Source: Anderseniella sp039978075
GTDB taxonomy: Bacteria > Pseudomonadota > Alphaproteobacteria > Rhizobiales > Aestuariivirgaceae
Direction of reading: 5' to 3'
Assembly (NCBI GenBank): GCA_039978075.1
Contig: JBDWCA010000002.1
Location: 434,001-498,000, forward strand
DNA: 64,000 bases
Shown: one piece after another, positions 1 through 8,832 of the stretch
How the letters are laid out: the number at the start of each line of letters is the position of its first letter
How positions within the stretch are numbered: the first letter of the stretch is position 1
Made by a program: the position numbers and the translations under genes
Notes under the pieces: model-generated
The model's database searches: none
What the model saw: the letters and a program-made list of their open reading frames with translations, nothing else
What the model was told of the DNA's origin: nothing

Positions 1-197
1 TCGCCAAACGAGATCAATCCCGTATCGGGTGCGCCGATGCGCGAGGCAGACACGGCAAAGCCGGACATGAAGGTAAAGCCGAAGCCCGCATCACCGATCA
101 TCTTGGCGCTCAGCGCATCCCAGCAGCACGGCATCACATGACAGGTGTCCTCTGCCAGCAGTTTTCTAAGTCGGGCGGCGGGCGAATTCTTGGTCAT
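1..197 (-). CDS. isocitrate lyase/PEP mutase family protein (N-terminal part only)
   Basis: An ATG on the minus strand at 197 opens a frame that runs off the left edge; 65 residues are visible. They start MTKNSPAARLRKLLAED and include PCCWDALSAK, MSGFAVSA and a GAPDTGLISFG stretch. This is the usual N-terminus of the isocitrate lyase/phosphoenolpyruvate mutase superfamily, whose members cleave or make C-C or P-C bonds in alpha-oxo acids such as 2-methylisocitrate or oxaloacetate. The start lies 9 bases after the dctM stop, so it is probably the last visible gene of the TRAP operon and may act on the imported acid. Substrate cannot be told from this fragment. Confidence 0.8.
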   Translation of the reverse strand, partial: MTKNSPAARLRKLLAEDTCHVMPCCWDALSAKMIGDAGFGFTFMSGFAVSASRIGAPDTGLISFG

Positions 198-206
198 TGG
201 CAACTC

Positions 207-1481
207 TCAAAGCTTGAACGGAATGTACATGGCAAGATCCGGGAATACATAGATCAGGAACACGGTGAGCAGCATCAGGGTCAGGAACGGCCACACACCT
301 TTCGCTACCTCCTGCATGGAGGCCTTGCCGACGGCCTGTATCACATACAGGTTCAGGCCCACCGGCGGGGTGATCAGGGCGCATTCGATCATGATCACGA
401 AGAACACGCCGAACCAGATCGGGTCAATACCGAGACCGAGCAGGGAGGGTGCCAGCACCGGTACCATGATCAGCATCATCGACAGCGCTTCCAGGAACAG
501 GCCCATGAGCACCAGAACCGCACCGACGACCAGGATGAACAGCCACGCTTCGGAGAAGTTCTGGGAGATGAAGAACGATACATCCTGAGGGATACGGTAC
601 AGCGATATGGCCTTGCCGAACACTTTGGCACCCGCAACGATCAGAAGGATGGTGACGGTGGTCACCATGGATTGAGTGACCGCCTCTTTCAGGGTTTCCC
701 AGGTCAGCGTGCGCAGGATGACGCCGGTGATGATCAAGGAGGCCGCAAAGCCGATTGCCGCTGCTTCTGTTGGTGTGAACACCCCCCAGTAGATGCCCCA
801 TATGATAAGGCCGGCCAGTCCCAGCGCGGGTAAGGCGCGCAGGCCCGTGTCGCGGCGTTCTGTCCAGCTTGCCTTGGGTGACGACTGGCATTGCGGTGAC
901 AACCACGCGTAAATCATGGAAAAGCCGATGAACAGCGCCATCAGCATCAGCCCCGGCCCGATACCGGCCAGGAACAGCTTGATCACCGATTCCTCTGTAA
1001 TGAACCCGTAGACGATCATCGGGATCGATGGCGGGATCAGGATGCCCAGCGTGCCGCCGGCCGCCAGCAGGCCCAGCACGAAGGGGCGCGGATATCCGCG
1101 TTGGCTCATTTCCGGAATGGCCACTGTTCCGATGGTGGCCGCGGTCGCCACCGACGAGCCGGAGATGGCGGCAAAGATACCGCACGAAATCACCGTGGCG
1201 ATTGCCAGTCCGCCCGGCAGGTGGCCGACCCAGGCCTGGACCGCGGCAAACAGGTCGCGCCCGACACCGCCTTTCAACAGCACGTTGGACATCAAAAGGA
1301 ACAATGGCACGGCCAGCAACACGAAATTGTCGATGGTGCCGAGCATGCTTTGCGGCGCCATCAGCGGTGAGAACCCGCCCATCAGCAGCAGCACCAGGCC
1401 AAGGCCGCCAAGTGCAAACGCCACCGGTACCCGCATCAACAGCAGGGTGAACAGGGCAAGCAGGATCAAGATGGTGGTCAT
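207..1481 (-). CDS. dctM: TRAP transporter large permease (DctM family)
   Basis: The 424-residue protein is almost wholly hydrophobic, with about twelve membrane segments. It carries DctM-family signatures: GGFSPLMAPQSM near the N-terminus, SGSSVATAATIGTVAIPEM around residues 108-126, GGTLGILIPPSIPMI around 142-156 and a C-terminal ITPPVGLNLYV. It is the ion-coupled translocation subunit of a tripartite ATP-independent periplasmic transporter in the inner membrane. Its start codon abuts the stop of the small permease with no gap, showing translational coupling. The substrate is unknown; the divergent enolase-superfamily gene suggests an organic or sugar acid. Confidence 0.95.
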   Translation of the reverse strand: MTTILILLALFTLLLMRVPVAFALGGLGLVLLLMGGFSPLMAPQSMLGTIDNFVLLAVPLFLLMSNVLLKGGVGRDLFAAVQAWVGHLPGGLAIATVISCGIFAAISGSSVATAATIGTVAIPEMSQRGYPRPFVLGLLAAGGTLGILIPPSIPMIVYGFITEESVIKLFLAGIGPGLMLMALFIGFSMIYAWLSPQCQSSPKASWTERRDTGLRALPALGLAGLIIWGIYWGVFTPTEAAAIGFAASLIITGVILRTLTWETLKEAVTQSMVTTVTILLIVAGAKVFGKAISLYRIPQDVSFFISQNFSEAWLFILVVGAVLVLMGLFLEALSMMLIMVPVLAPSLLGLGIDPIWFGVFFVIMIECALITPPVGLNLYVIQAVGKASMQEVAKGVWPFLTLMLLTVFLIYVFPDLAMYIPFKL

Positions 1482-1985
1482 CTAGTGGCCACCGTCGCCG
1501 GCCGGTTTGGGCATCGGTTTGCCGCGCGCCAACCTGAAAAGATCGGCAGCACACACCAGAACCGACAGGCCGAAACCCAGCGGAATGACCATTTCGGTCC
1601 ACCAGTTGGGGATGTTGAGCATGGTGCCGGTGGACCGGCCGCGGACAAAACTGTCCCAGGCGATTTCCCAGCCGAACCAGAACACGACGACACAGAAAAA
1701 TCCTGTGAACACGATGGTCACCAGGTCGCAGAACCGTTGCGCCCAGCCGGGCAACCGTTCGTACAGCAATTCGATATTGATGTTCTTGCGCCGGGCAATT
1801 GTGTGCGGCAGGGCGATATACATGCCCCAGATCAGGAACATCTGGGATATCTCAGCAGCCCAGATGGTGGGCGCGGAAAACACATAGCGGGCCACAACCT
1901 CCCAGGTCAGCAACATGCCTGTTGCAAAGAACAGCCAGGCCGCCACCGCGCCCAGCCAGTCTATCGTTTTGTCCGAGAAATTCAC
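1482..1985 (-). CDS. dctQ: TRAP transporter small permease (DctQ family)
   Basis: This is a small membrane protein of 167 residues (from the start chosen) with four predicted helices. It has DctQ features: TWEVVARYVF in helix 1, WAAEISQMFLIWGMYIALP in helix 2, and an RRKNINIELLYERLP amphipathic loop. It bridges DctP docking and the DctM channel. I chose the GTG at 1985 because AGGGG lies six bases upstream; a TTG at 2000 in the same frame has no ribosome binding site, and the ATG between them is out of frame and stops after two codons. It lies between dctP and dctM in a minus-strand operon. Confidence 0.9.
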   Translation of the reverse strand: MNFSDKTIDWLGAVAAWLFFATGMLLTWEVVARYVFSAPTIWAAEISQMFLIWGMYIALPHTIARRKNINIELLYERLPGWAQRFCDLVTIVFTGFFCVVVFWFGWEIAWDSFVRGRSTGTMLNIPNWWTEMVIPLGFGLSVLVCAADLFRLARGKPMPKPAGDGGH

Positions 1986-2026
1986 GCCATGCCCCTGCAA
2001 AGACGAAGGTCAGATCAGTATCTGGT

Positions 2027-2073
2027 GCTGGCCGGGGTCCAGACCGGTTGTAGTTTGACGGACCCCGGCCAGC
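2027..2073 (-). promoter_or_regulatory. perfect 14-bp hairpin between dctP and dctQ
   Basis: GCTGGCCGGGGTCC at 2027-2040 is matched exactly by its reverse complement at 2060-2073 around a 19-nt loop. It lies just after the dctP stop and before dctQ, with no T-run on the minus strand. A stem of this strength after the binding-protein gene of a transporter operon often stabilises the upstream message or causes partial termination, giving an excess of binding protein over permease. That role is inferred; the stem itself is plainly visible. Confidence 0.7.
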
Positions 2074-2088
2074 CATACAGATCAGTGG

Positions 2089-3084
2089 TTACTGCAGCGA
2101 CTGCGCTGCCTGCAGCACCTTGGCGCCAAGTTCGCCGGAGGCAGCCTTGTAACCGTCAATGACCGGTTGCGCCGTCTGCTTCCAGGCGGTCACTTCCTCT
2201 TCGGTCGGCGTGTACACGGTCATGCCGTTTTTCTCAGCAGCCGCATAGGCGTCCTTTTCAATTTGGCTGACCTTGTCGCGGACCGTCATTTCGGCCTTCA
2301 GCGCAGCCGCTGAAATCACCTTGCGGGTGTCTTCGGGCAGGCCCTGCCAGAATTTCTCATTGACCAGCACGATGAACTCGATATCGGCATGGTTGGTCAC
2401 GGTCACATGGTCCATGACTTCCCACAGCTTGCGCGACTTCACGCCGGAAACGCCGGTCATGCCGATGTCCACGGTGCCGCGCTGGTAGGCAAGGTACTGT
2501 TCAGAACCCGAAATCAGGGTTGGAGAACCGCCGGCTGCCTCAGTGAAGGCACCGAGGGTCTTGCCGAACACGCGGACTTTCTTGCCCTTCATGTCAGCGG
2601 GTGTTTTGACCGGTGCGCCCTTGGACAAGAGGATGGCGCCGCCATAGGCCTGCCACCACAAGACCCGGGAACCCGTACCCAGAATGGCTTCGTCGATCGG
2701 TGCTCTCACCGGGCTGCCGGGGGCCACTGCCTTGCGCACCAGGTCTTCGGAATTGAACAGGAACGGTACGTAGAAAATATCAACCGCCGGTACGTCGCCG
2801 ACGAAGCGTGTCAGCGAGGCAACCCCCATTTCAATGGAGCCTGAGCCCACCGCCTGCGGTACTTCCTTGTCTTTGTAGAGCTGGGCTGAGTCGTAGATCT
2901 GGACCTCTACCTTGCCGCCGGAATTCTTCTCCACCTCTTCCTTGAACAGCTCCAGATTCTGACCAAGGTGGCTCTTCAACGGCAGTTGAAGCGAGATGCG
3001 AAGTGTTGTGTCGGCAGCCATCGCGGCTACCGAGGAGACGGCAATCACCAAAGCTGCCATCGCGTATGCAAATAGGCGTTTCAT
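2089..3084 (-). CDS. dctP: TRAP transporter solute-binding protein (DctP family)
   Basis: The 331-residue periplasmic protein has a signal peptide (MKRLFAYAMAALVIAVSSVA, cleavage near AMA-AD), then DctP fold motifs: LQLPLKSHLGQNLELFKEEV, a conserved DMKGKKVRVFGK strand, and YQRGTVDIGMTGVSG where the ligand-binding region lies. It captures the solute and delivers it to DctQM. The ATG at 3084 is preferred over an upstream extension to 3201 because it directly precedes the signal peptide and follows an AGGGAAG ribosome binding site. It is the first gene of the minus-strand operon, and its promoter region is shared with the divergent enolase-superfamily gene. Confidence 0.93.
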   Translation of the reverse strand: MKRLFAYAMAALVIAVSSVAAMAADTTLRISLQLPLKSHLGQNLELFKEEVEKNSGGKVEVQIYDSAQLYKDKEVPQAVGSGSIEMGVASLTRFVGDVPAVDIFYVPFLFNSEDLVRKAVAPGSPVRAPIDEAILGTGSRVLWWQAYGGAILLSKGAPVKTPADMKGKKVRVFGKTLGAFTEAAGGSPTLISGSEQYLAYQRGTVDIGMTGVSGVKSRKLWEVMDHVTVTNHADIEFIVLVNEKFWQGLPEDTRKVISAAALKAEMTVRDKVSQIEKDAYAAAEKNGMTVYTPTEEEVTAWKQTAQPVIDGYKAASGELGAKVLQAAQSLQ

Positions 3085-3204
3085 ATTGTAACTTCCCTGT
3101 GGATTGTCATTGATCTTGATTGTTGACCTCAAATGCGGTCGAGGCACCGGGGGCTCACTATTACCCAGTCTGCCGGACCGGGCAAGCTTGAAGGAAACCA
3201 CCTG

Positions 3205-4389
3205 ATGAAAATCACCTGCGTTCGCGCCACGCCTGTAAATGTACCGCTGGAGGCAGCCTATGTCTGGTCTTACGGCGCGTTGCCGGGCTTTACCCAGACC
3301 ATCATTGAGATCGAAACCGATGAAGGCCTGACCGGTATTGGTGAAGCGCCGTCTGCCGCCGCCGCTGAAGTGATCAACAACACGTTTTCAGAAGCGCTGG
3401 TCGGGCGTGACCCGATTGACATCACCGGATGTGAACTGCGCTGCCTGCCGTCGACACGCGGCGTGCAGTCTGTTTCGGAGCTCGCCATGACGGCGATCTG
3501 GGGCGGTGTTGAGATGGCGCTGTGGGACCTGCGCGGCAAGGCATGGAACCAGCCGGTATATCAATTGCTGGGTGGCGCAGTACGCAAGGACATCGCGTTT
3601 ACCGAGTATTTTGCGTATCGCCTTGCCGAAGATGGCAGGGGTGGCGAGGCAAGTGCCGGGGCGGTTGCGGATTATTGCGCGCGCATGCAGCAGGAGCACG
3701 GCTCCACCATGTTTGAGGGCAAGGTGTCTGATGCAGATCCTGCTGCCGCCATCGCCCTGGCCAGCGCTGTTCGCAGGGCTGTCGGTGACGATGCGCTGTT
3801 GCGTGTCGATTCCAATCATGCCTACTCCGTTGCCACCGCGCGTATGATGGCGCCAGCATTTGAGGACCTCGGTATTGACTGCTGGGAAGACCCGGTCGGC
3901 ACTTATGAGGACATGGCGCGTCTGCGGTCACACACACGGCTGGCGTTATCATCCCACAATACCGATTTCCCCAAGGCGGTGTCGCTTGGCGTGCCGGACA
4001 ATATCGTCACCAACATTGCCGGTCATGGTGGCTTCACTGCCACGGTGAAATTTATTGGCGCCTGCGAAAAAATGGGCATCGGGTTCTGGTGTTACTCCGG
4101 CGACAGTGGTGTCGCGACGGCCGCCTATATGCACCTGTGCGCCTCGCAGAGCTGGATTACCAAACCAAACCAGTCGTTGCTGAGGATGCAACCCCATGAT
4201 GTGATCGAGGAAGGCCCGTTCCGGCCGAAGAACAATGTTGTGCACGTGCCTGAAGGGCCTGGACTGGGCGTAACCCTGTCCCGGGACAAGCTGAAATTCC
4301 TGCACCGGCACTTTCTCGATAACGGTGCCATGAACAAATATTTCAACCCGGCTGATCCCGGCCGGTATATCCGGTTGCCGTTGGTCTAG
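3205..4389 (+). CDS. enolase-superfamily enzyme, mandelate racemase/glucarate dehydratase-like
   Basis: The 394-residue protein has the two-domain enolase-superfamily layout: an N-terminal capping domain, then a barrel. Probable metal ligands are D202 in VDSNHAYS, E228 in CWEDPVG and N252 in SSHNTD. An Asp-Glu-Asn set resembles glucarate dehydratase. A lysine in FEGK (K173) fits the second Lys of the KxK motif, while the first position is Glu. The His of the His-Asp base pair is not obvious; a WCYSGDSGV stretch stands where it is expected. Members remove an alpha proton from a carboxylate and then dehydrate or racemise it. It is divergent from a TRAP operon, suggesting acid-sugar catabolism. 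AAGGA precedes the chosen ATG. Confidence 0.85.
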   Translation: MKITCVRATPVNVPLEAAYVWSYGALPGFTQTIIEIETDEGLTGIGEAPSAAAAEVINNTFSEALVGRDPIDITGCELRCLPSTRGVQSVSELAMTAIWGGVEMALWDLRGKAWNQPVYQLLGGAVRKDIAFTEYFAYRLAEDGRGGEASAGAVADYCARMQQEHGSTMFEGKVSDADPAAAIALASAVRRAVGDDALLRVDSNHAYSVATARMMAPAFEDLGIDCWEDPVGTYEDMARLRSHTRLALSSHNTDFPKAVSLGVPDNIVTNIAGHGGFTATVKFIGACEKMGIGFWCYSGDSGVATAAYMHLCASQSWITKPNQSLLRMQPHDVIEEGPFRPKNNVVHVPEGPGLGVTLSRDKLKFLHRHFLDNGAMNKYFNPADPGRYIRLPLV

Positions 4390-4505
4390 GCGCTTCATAT
4401 GCCCGCGTTGAAGTCAGGTGCAGTTTTTCATCCCCACACGTCAGAAAATCGTCATTTGCGACCCTTAGCACGTTGATCTGACTGCAGATTGTGTGTGTTT
4501 TTGGA

Positions 4506-4523
4506 ATTAGAATAACTCTAAAT
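4506..4523. promoter_or_regulatory. Irr-type iron control element (ICE box)
   Basis: ATTAGAATAACTCTAAAT is a dyad with TTAGA/TCTAA arms. It differs at two positions from the ICE consensus TTTAGAANNNTTCTAAA bound by the haem-responsive regulator Irr in Rhizobiales. It sits about 100 bases upstream of the first gene of the imelysin operon, in an AT-rich promoter region. Iron-dependent control is inferred from the motif and from the iron-linked families downstream. Confidence 0.6.
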
Positions 4524-4623
4524 TGTTGTATTAATTGAATAAAATGACTATTTTCTGTTGACTGAAAGTCTGCATCGATGATACCCGACTAAAACAGTCG
4601 GAAATCAATTTGCTGGTACAGTC

Positions 4624-5190
4624 ATGGGTATCGATCAAGCTAAAATGGTGAAAGTCGGGGCACAGCGTGTCCTGGACAGCAAGCCGGAGCGATTGTTCGC
4701 TGTTGGGCTGCGCTGCACTATCGAAGGCTTCGATTACAGTGACATAGAATGCTGGGAAACCGCCTGGCAGACCTATTGCCGGGAGGTTGACGCGGTGTGT
4801 GCCCGACGCCTGTTGGGAGAGGTCCAGTACTTCGTCAGGGTGTTGCGCAAGTACGAACCCGGAAGCTATTCGTTATTCCCCTATGGGTGCCGCAGGCTCA
4901 GCCATGATGAAAGCCGGATACTGAACTTCATTGTCTGCCTGCAGAAAAACGATGCAGCTGCAGCCGACGTTGCGGTCAGGCTGGTTTTGGGCAATGCCGC
5001 GCAATGCCACCCGGAAAACCTGAAGCATCTGATGTCTGCCGGTCAGGCGGTGGCCGATGCATTCACCGCCCATGCGCTGTTTTTCATTCCGCTGGGCCAG
5101 AACGTGCTCGACGCACTTACCGGTAAGTCCAATGCCATCTGCCCGGCGTGCCCGTCGGCGGAAATGCTTCAATTTCCCAAGCTAAACTGA
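4624..5190 (+). CDS. uncharacterised cytosolic protein, first gene of the imelysin operon
   Basis: The 188-residue protein has no signal peptide or membrane helix and I do not recognise its family. It has seven to eight cysteines, including a C-terminal CPAC pair (NAICPACPSAEM), which might hold a metal or a redox site. Helical stretches such as ARRLLGEVQYFVRVLRKYE and ADVAVRLVLGNAAQCHPENL suggest a mostly alpha-helical fold. It begins just after the ICE box and ends 13 bases before the imelysin gene, so it is almost surely co-transcribed with the iron cluster. Confidence 0.7.
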   Translation: MGIDQAKMVKVGAQRVLDSKPERLFAVGLRCTIEGFDYSDIECWETAWQTYCREVDAVCARRLLGEVQYFVRVLRKYEPGSYSLFPYGCRRLSHDESRILNFIVCLQKNDAAAADVAVRLVLGNAAQCHPENLKHLMSAGQAVADAFTAHALFFIPLGQNVLDALTGKSNAICPACPSAEMLQFPKLN

Positions 5191-5203
5191 AGGAATACAC
5201 GAG

Positions 5204-6472
<1,269 letters not shown>

Positions 6473-6487
6473 CAGAGGCAATCTCAA

Positions 6488-7618
6488 GTGATCAGAATTT
6501 CCCAAACTGCGTCGGGCATGGCGCTTGCCGCATGCCTCGCCGTTGCACCCCTCACACAGGCTCAGGCGGCAGATTTCGAGTTACCGGATACGCTTGCACA
6601 GTTTCCAAATGTGTCCGGCAGCTTCGTTCTTGAGCTGCAAAGCGACACAACATTCGATTCCGATGATCCCGGAGCCGAAATCACCGACACTTTTGCAACC
6701 GTGGAAACATCTCTTGATTTCAATCTGTCTGAAATCTTTACGGTACATACCGACCTTGTTCTGGAACCCGTATTGGATCCGGACCCGTTTGGGAACCGGT
6801 TTTTTGAGGATCATGGCGGCTATGTCGAGACCCTTCACCTGATCGCAAACCTGGGCCAGTTCACGCTGTTTGGCGGCAAGATCAACCCTGCCTTCGGAAC
6901 CGCCTGGGATGCCACACCAGGCATTTACGGCACCGACTTTGCCGAAGACTACGAACTGACGGAGCGCATCGGCGTTGGTGGTTCCTATACCTTTGGCGGT
7001 GGTGATGCGGGCCAGCACGTGCTGCAGACAGCGGTCTTCTTTGCCGACACTTCCGGTTTGTCCAATTCGGTCTTTACCCGGCGCGGACAACTGTCGGTGG
7101 CAGACGGTGGTGCCAGCAACACGGAAGAATTCAGTTCGTTCGCAATTGCCCTGGACGGTGGCGAGATAGCGTCCCTGCCGGGCTTTTCCTATCATGTCAG
7201 TTTTCGTCATCAGGAAGCCGGTGACGGTGATGTGTCTGATGAAACCGGCTTTGCAATCGGTGCCAAACAGGAAATTGAAACAGCGGGCGGCATGAAGTTT
7301 GAACTCAATGGCGAAGTTGCGGTTTTTGACAATCTCGATGGCGGCGAAAATGATGCGCTTTACGCAACTGCCGGATTGGCGGTTGGCAAGGATGAATGGT
7401 TCGGTGCAACCAGTTTCACACTGCGTGACCTGTCAGGTGGACCGGCAGGCACCAATTTTGACGACAAGCTGTTCCAGGCAACCGTAGGGCGCGAAGTGTT
7501 CGAAAATGCCTCGCTTGCCGTTGGCTATAAATTTGCCGAGGAAGAAGAGGTGGAAAGCCATACCATCGGTGTGCTGTTTGCCTATGAAACTGATTTCTCA
7601 ACCAATCAGCCGCAATAA
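6488..7618 (+). CDS. outer-membrane beta-barrel porin-like protein of the iron cluster
   Basis: The 376-residue protein starts at GTG after AGAGG. It has a signal peptide (cleavage near AQAA-DF) and then alternating hydrophobic/polar strands with Gly and Asp-rich turns, as in a 12-16-stranded outer-membrane barrel. FTLFGGKINPAFGTAWDATP recalls the LbtU/porin-type barrels often found beside imelysin genes. The C-terminal strand has aromatic residues (FAYETDF) but does not end in a classical terminal Phe. A role in iron or iron-chelate passage is inferred from the operon only. Its stop overlaps the next start as TAATG. Confidence 0.75.
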   Translation: MIRISQTASGMALAACLAVAPLTQAQAADFELPDTLAQFPNVSGSFVLELQSDTTFDSDDPGAEITDTFATVETSLDFNLSEIFTVHTDLVLEPVLDPDPFGNRFFEDHGGYVETLHLIANLGQFTLFGGKINPAFGTAWDATPGIYGTDFAEDYELTERIGVGGSYTFGGGDAGQHVLQTAVFFADTSGLSNSVFTRRGQLSVADGGASNTEEFSSFAIALDGGEIASLPGFSYHVSFRHQEAGDGDVSDETGFAIGAKQEIETAGGMKFELNGEVAVFDNLDGGENDALYATAGLAVGKDEWFGATSFTLRDLSGGPAGTNFDDKLFQATVGREVFENASLAVGYKFAEEEEVESHTIGVLFAYETDFSTNQPQ

Positions 7619-8832
7619 TGTGCAACAGCCAGCAGATATCATCAGGTATTGAGGGGAAAACCGTCGACGGGGATGGCTTGCTCAATGCGGTGGCTCAGGC
7701 AAAGGGCCGCCGTATTCGCCTTTGTGAAATGGGTCACTGGTGTTGCTCAGTCATCGGCACCTGCCTGACCCATGATGATCTGCTGGTCATTGCGAGAAAG
7801 TGGAATGTCCACATTGAAAGCGATGCCCGCACATTCGATGTACATGGTTTTTTTGTTCGCAAGGCCGGCGAGCCGGGCGACATTTCGCGGGCCATTGAGA
7901 AACTGCTGGATAGCCGCTATGGGGGATTGATCCGGCGGGTCGCGAACACGTCCGATGATGAAAAGCTGGTCGATTTCTGGAATACAGCGGTCAATGACGG
8001 TTTTGTTGCCGGTGCCTACTGGGCGATTATTTCACATCGTCACGTACCTGATGACCTGCGAAACCGCATTTTTGGTGAAGTGCATATGATGTCTCACCTG
8101 CTCGGTGGCACAGCACGAAAGATAGTCGGGGCGGCGGCGGAACTGCAGGCACGGGTGGACCAGATGGAGCGACGGCAGGAGCGCTGGTCGAGCCAGGCGC
8201 GCGATGCTCTCGATGTGCGCGACGGCAAGATCGCAAGCCTGCAGGATGAACTGGCCGGGTACCGCAACAGGCAATGGGTCCCGTCGGTTGCGATGCCGGA
8301 CACGGACAAACTGTCCAAACTGAACGCAAAGCAGGAACGCGCGCTGATTGCTGCACGCACCCGGGCCCGCCAGTTGGCCAATGAACTTGAGCAGGTAAAG
8401 GAACGCCTGTCCGAGATGCGTAAATCCAGACCGTCGAAAGCGGCGCAGGTACCGGCGGTGACTTTTGATCCTGGCGTTGGATTATGCGGCAAGGCGGTGC
8501 TGTATCTCGGCGGCAGGCAGGCCAGCGTCCCGCAGATTACAAAAGCGGCTGAGGCCGCCAGGGTTTCCCTGCTTCATCACGATGGCGGGCTGGAGCAGTC
8601 AGCCCACCTGATCGATGATCTGATAAGTCGATGTGACGCAGTGATTTGTCCGGTCGATTGCATCAATCATCAGGCCTGTTTGAAAGCCAAGAAACTATGC
8701 AAGAAGATGCGCAAGCCGTTCATGCCGGTATCGTCTCGGGGAACCACGACCTTTCAGCGTGCCCTGGCGGAACTCGCATCACGTTTGAACACCAATGCCG
8801 CAAGTGCAATGGAACATAGGCAGCAACAATGA
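7618..8832 (+). CDS. DUF2325 domain-containing protein
   Basis: The 404-residue cytosolic protein has three parts. An N-terminal Cys/His-rich segment (CEMGHWCCSVIGTCL, residues ~36-50) may bind metal. A middle coiled coil (~180-270) is rich in Gln, Glu and Arg. The C-terminal DUF2325 domain (~285-390) carries VLYLGGRQASVPQ, SLLHHDGGLEQS and CPVDCINHQACLKAKKLCKK. The domain's function is unknown, though its Cys and His residues are strongly conserved in the family. It overlaps the barrel gene by one base and the di-heme gene by four, so the proteins are made in a coupled way. This suggests a regulatory or metal-sensing role within the iron operon. Confidence 0.88.
   Translation: MCNSQQISSGIEGKTVDGDGLLNAVAQAKGRRIRLCEMGHWCCSVIGTCLTHDDLLVIARKWNVHIESDARTFDVHGFFVRKAGEPGDISRAIEKLLDSRYGGLIRRVANTSDDEKLVDFWNTAVNDGFVAGAYWAIISHRHVPDDLRNRIFGEVHMMSHLLGGTARKIVGAAAELQARVDQMERRQERWSSQARDALDVRDGKIASLQDELAGYRNRQWVPSVAMPDTDKLSKLNAKQERALIAARTRARQLANELEQVKERLSEMRKSRPSKAAQVPAVTFDPGVGLCGKAVLYLGGRQASVPQITKAAEAARVSLLHHDGGLEQSAHLIDDLISRCDAVICPVDCINHQACLKAKKLCKKMRKPFMPVSSRGTTTFQRALAELASRLNTNAASAMEHRQQQ

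Noticed and set aside
138..833. 231-codon plus-strand frame opposite dctM.
   Set aside because: The product is rich in His, Gln, Asp and Arg, the usual mirror of a hydrophobic membrane protein on the other strand; dctM is certain.
1986..2000. Upstream TTG start for dctQ at 2000.
   Set aside because: There is no ribosome binding site before it, whereas the GTG at 1985 has AGGGG at a proper distance.
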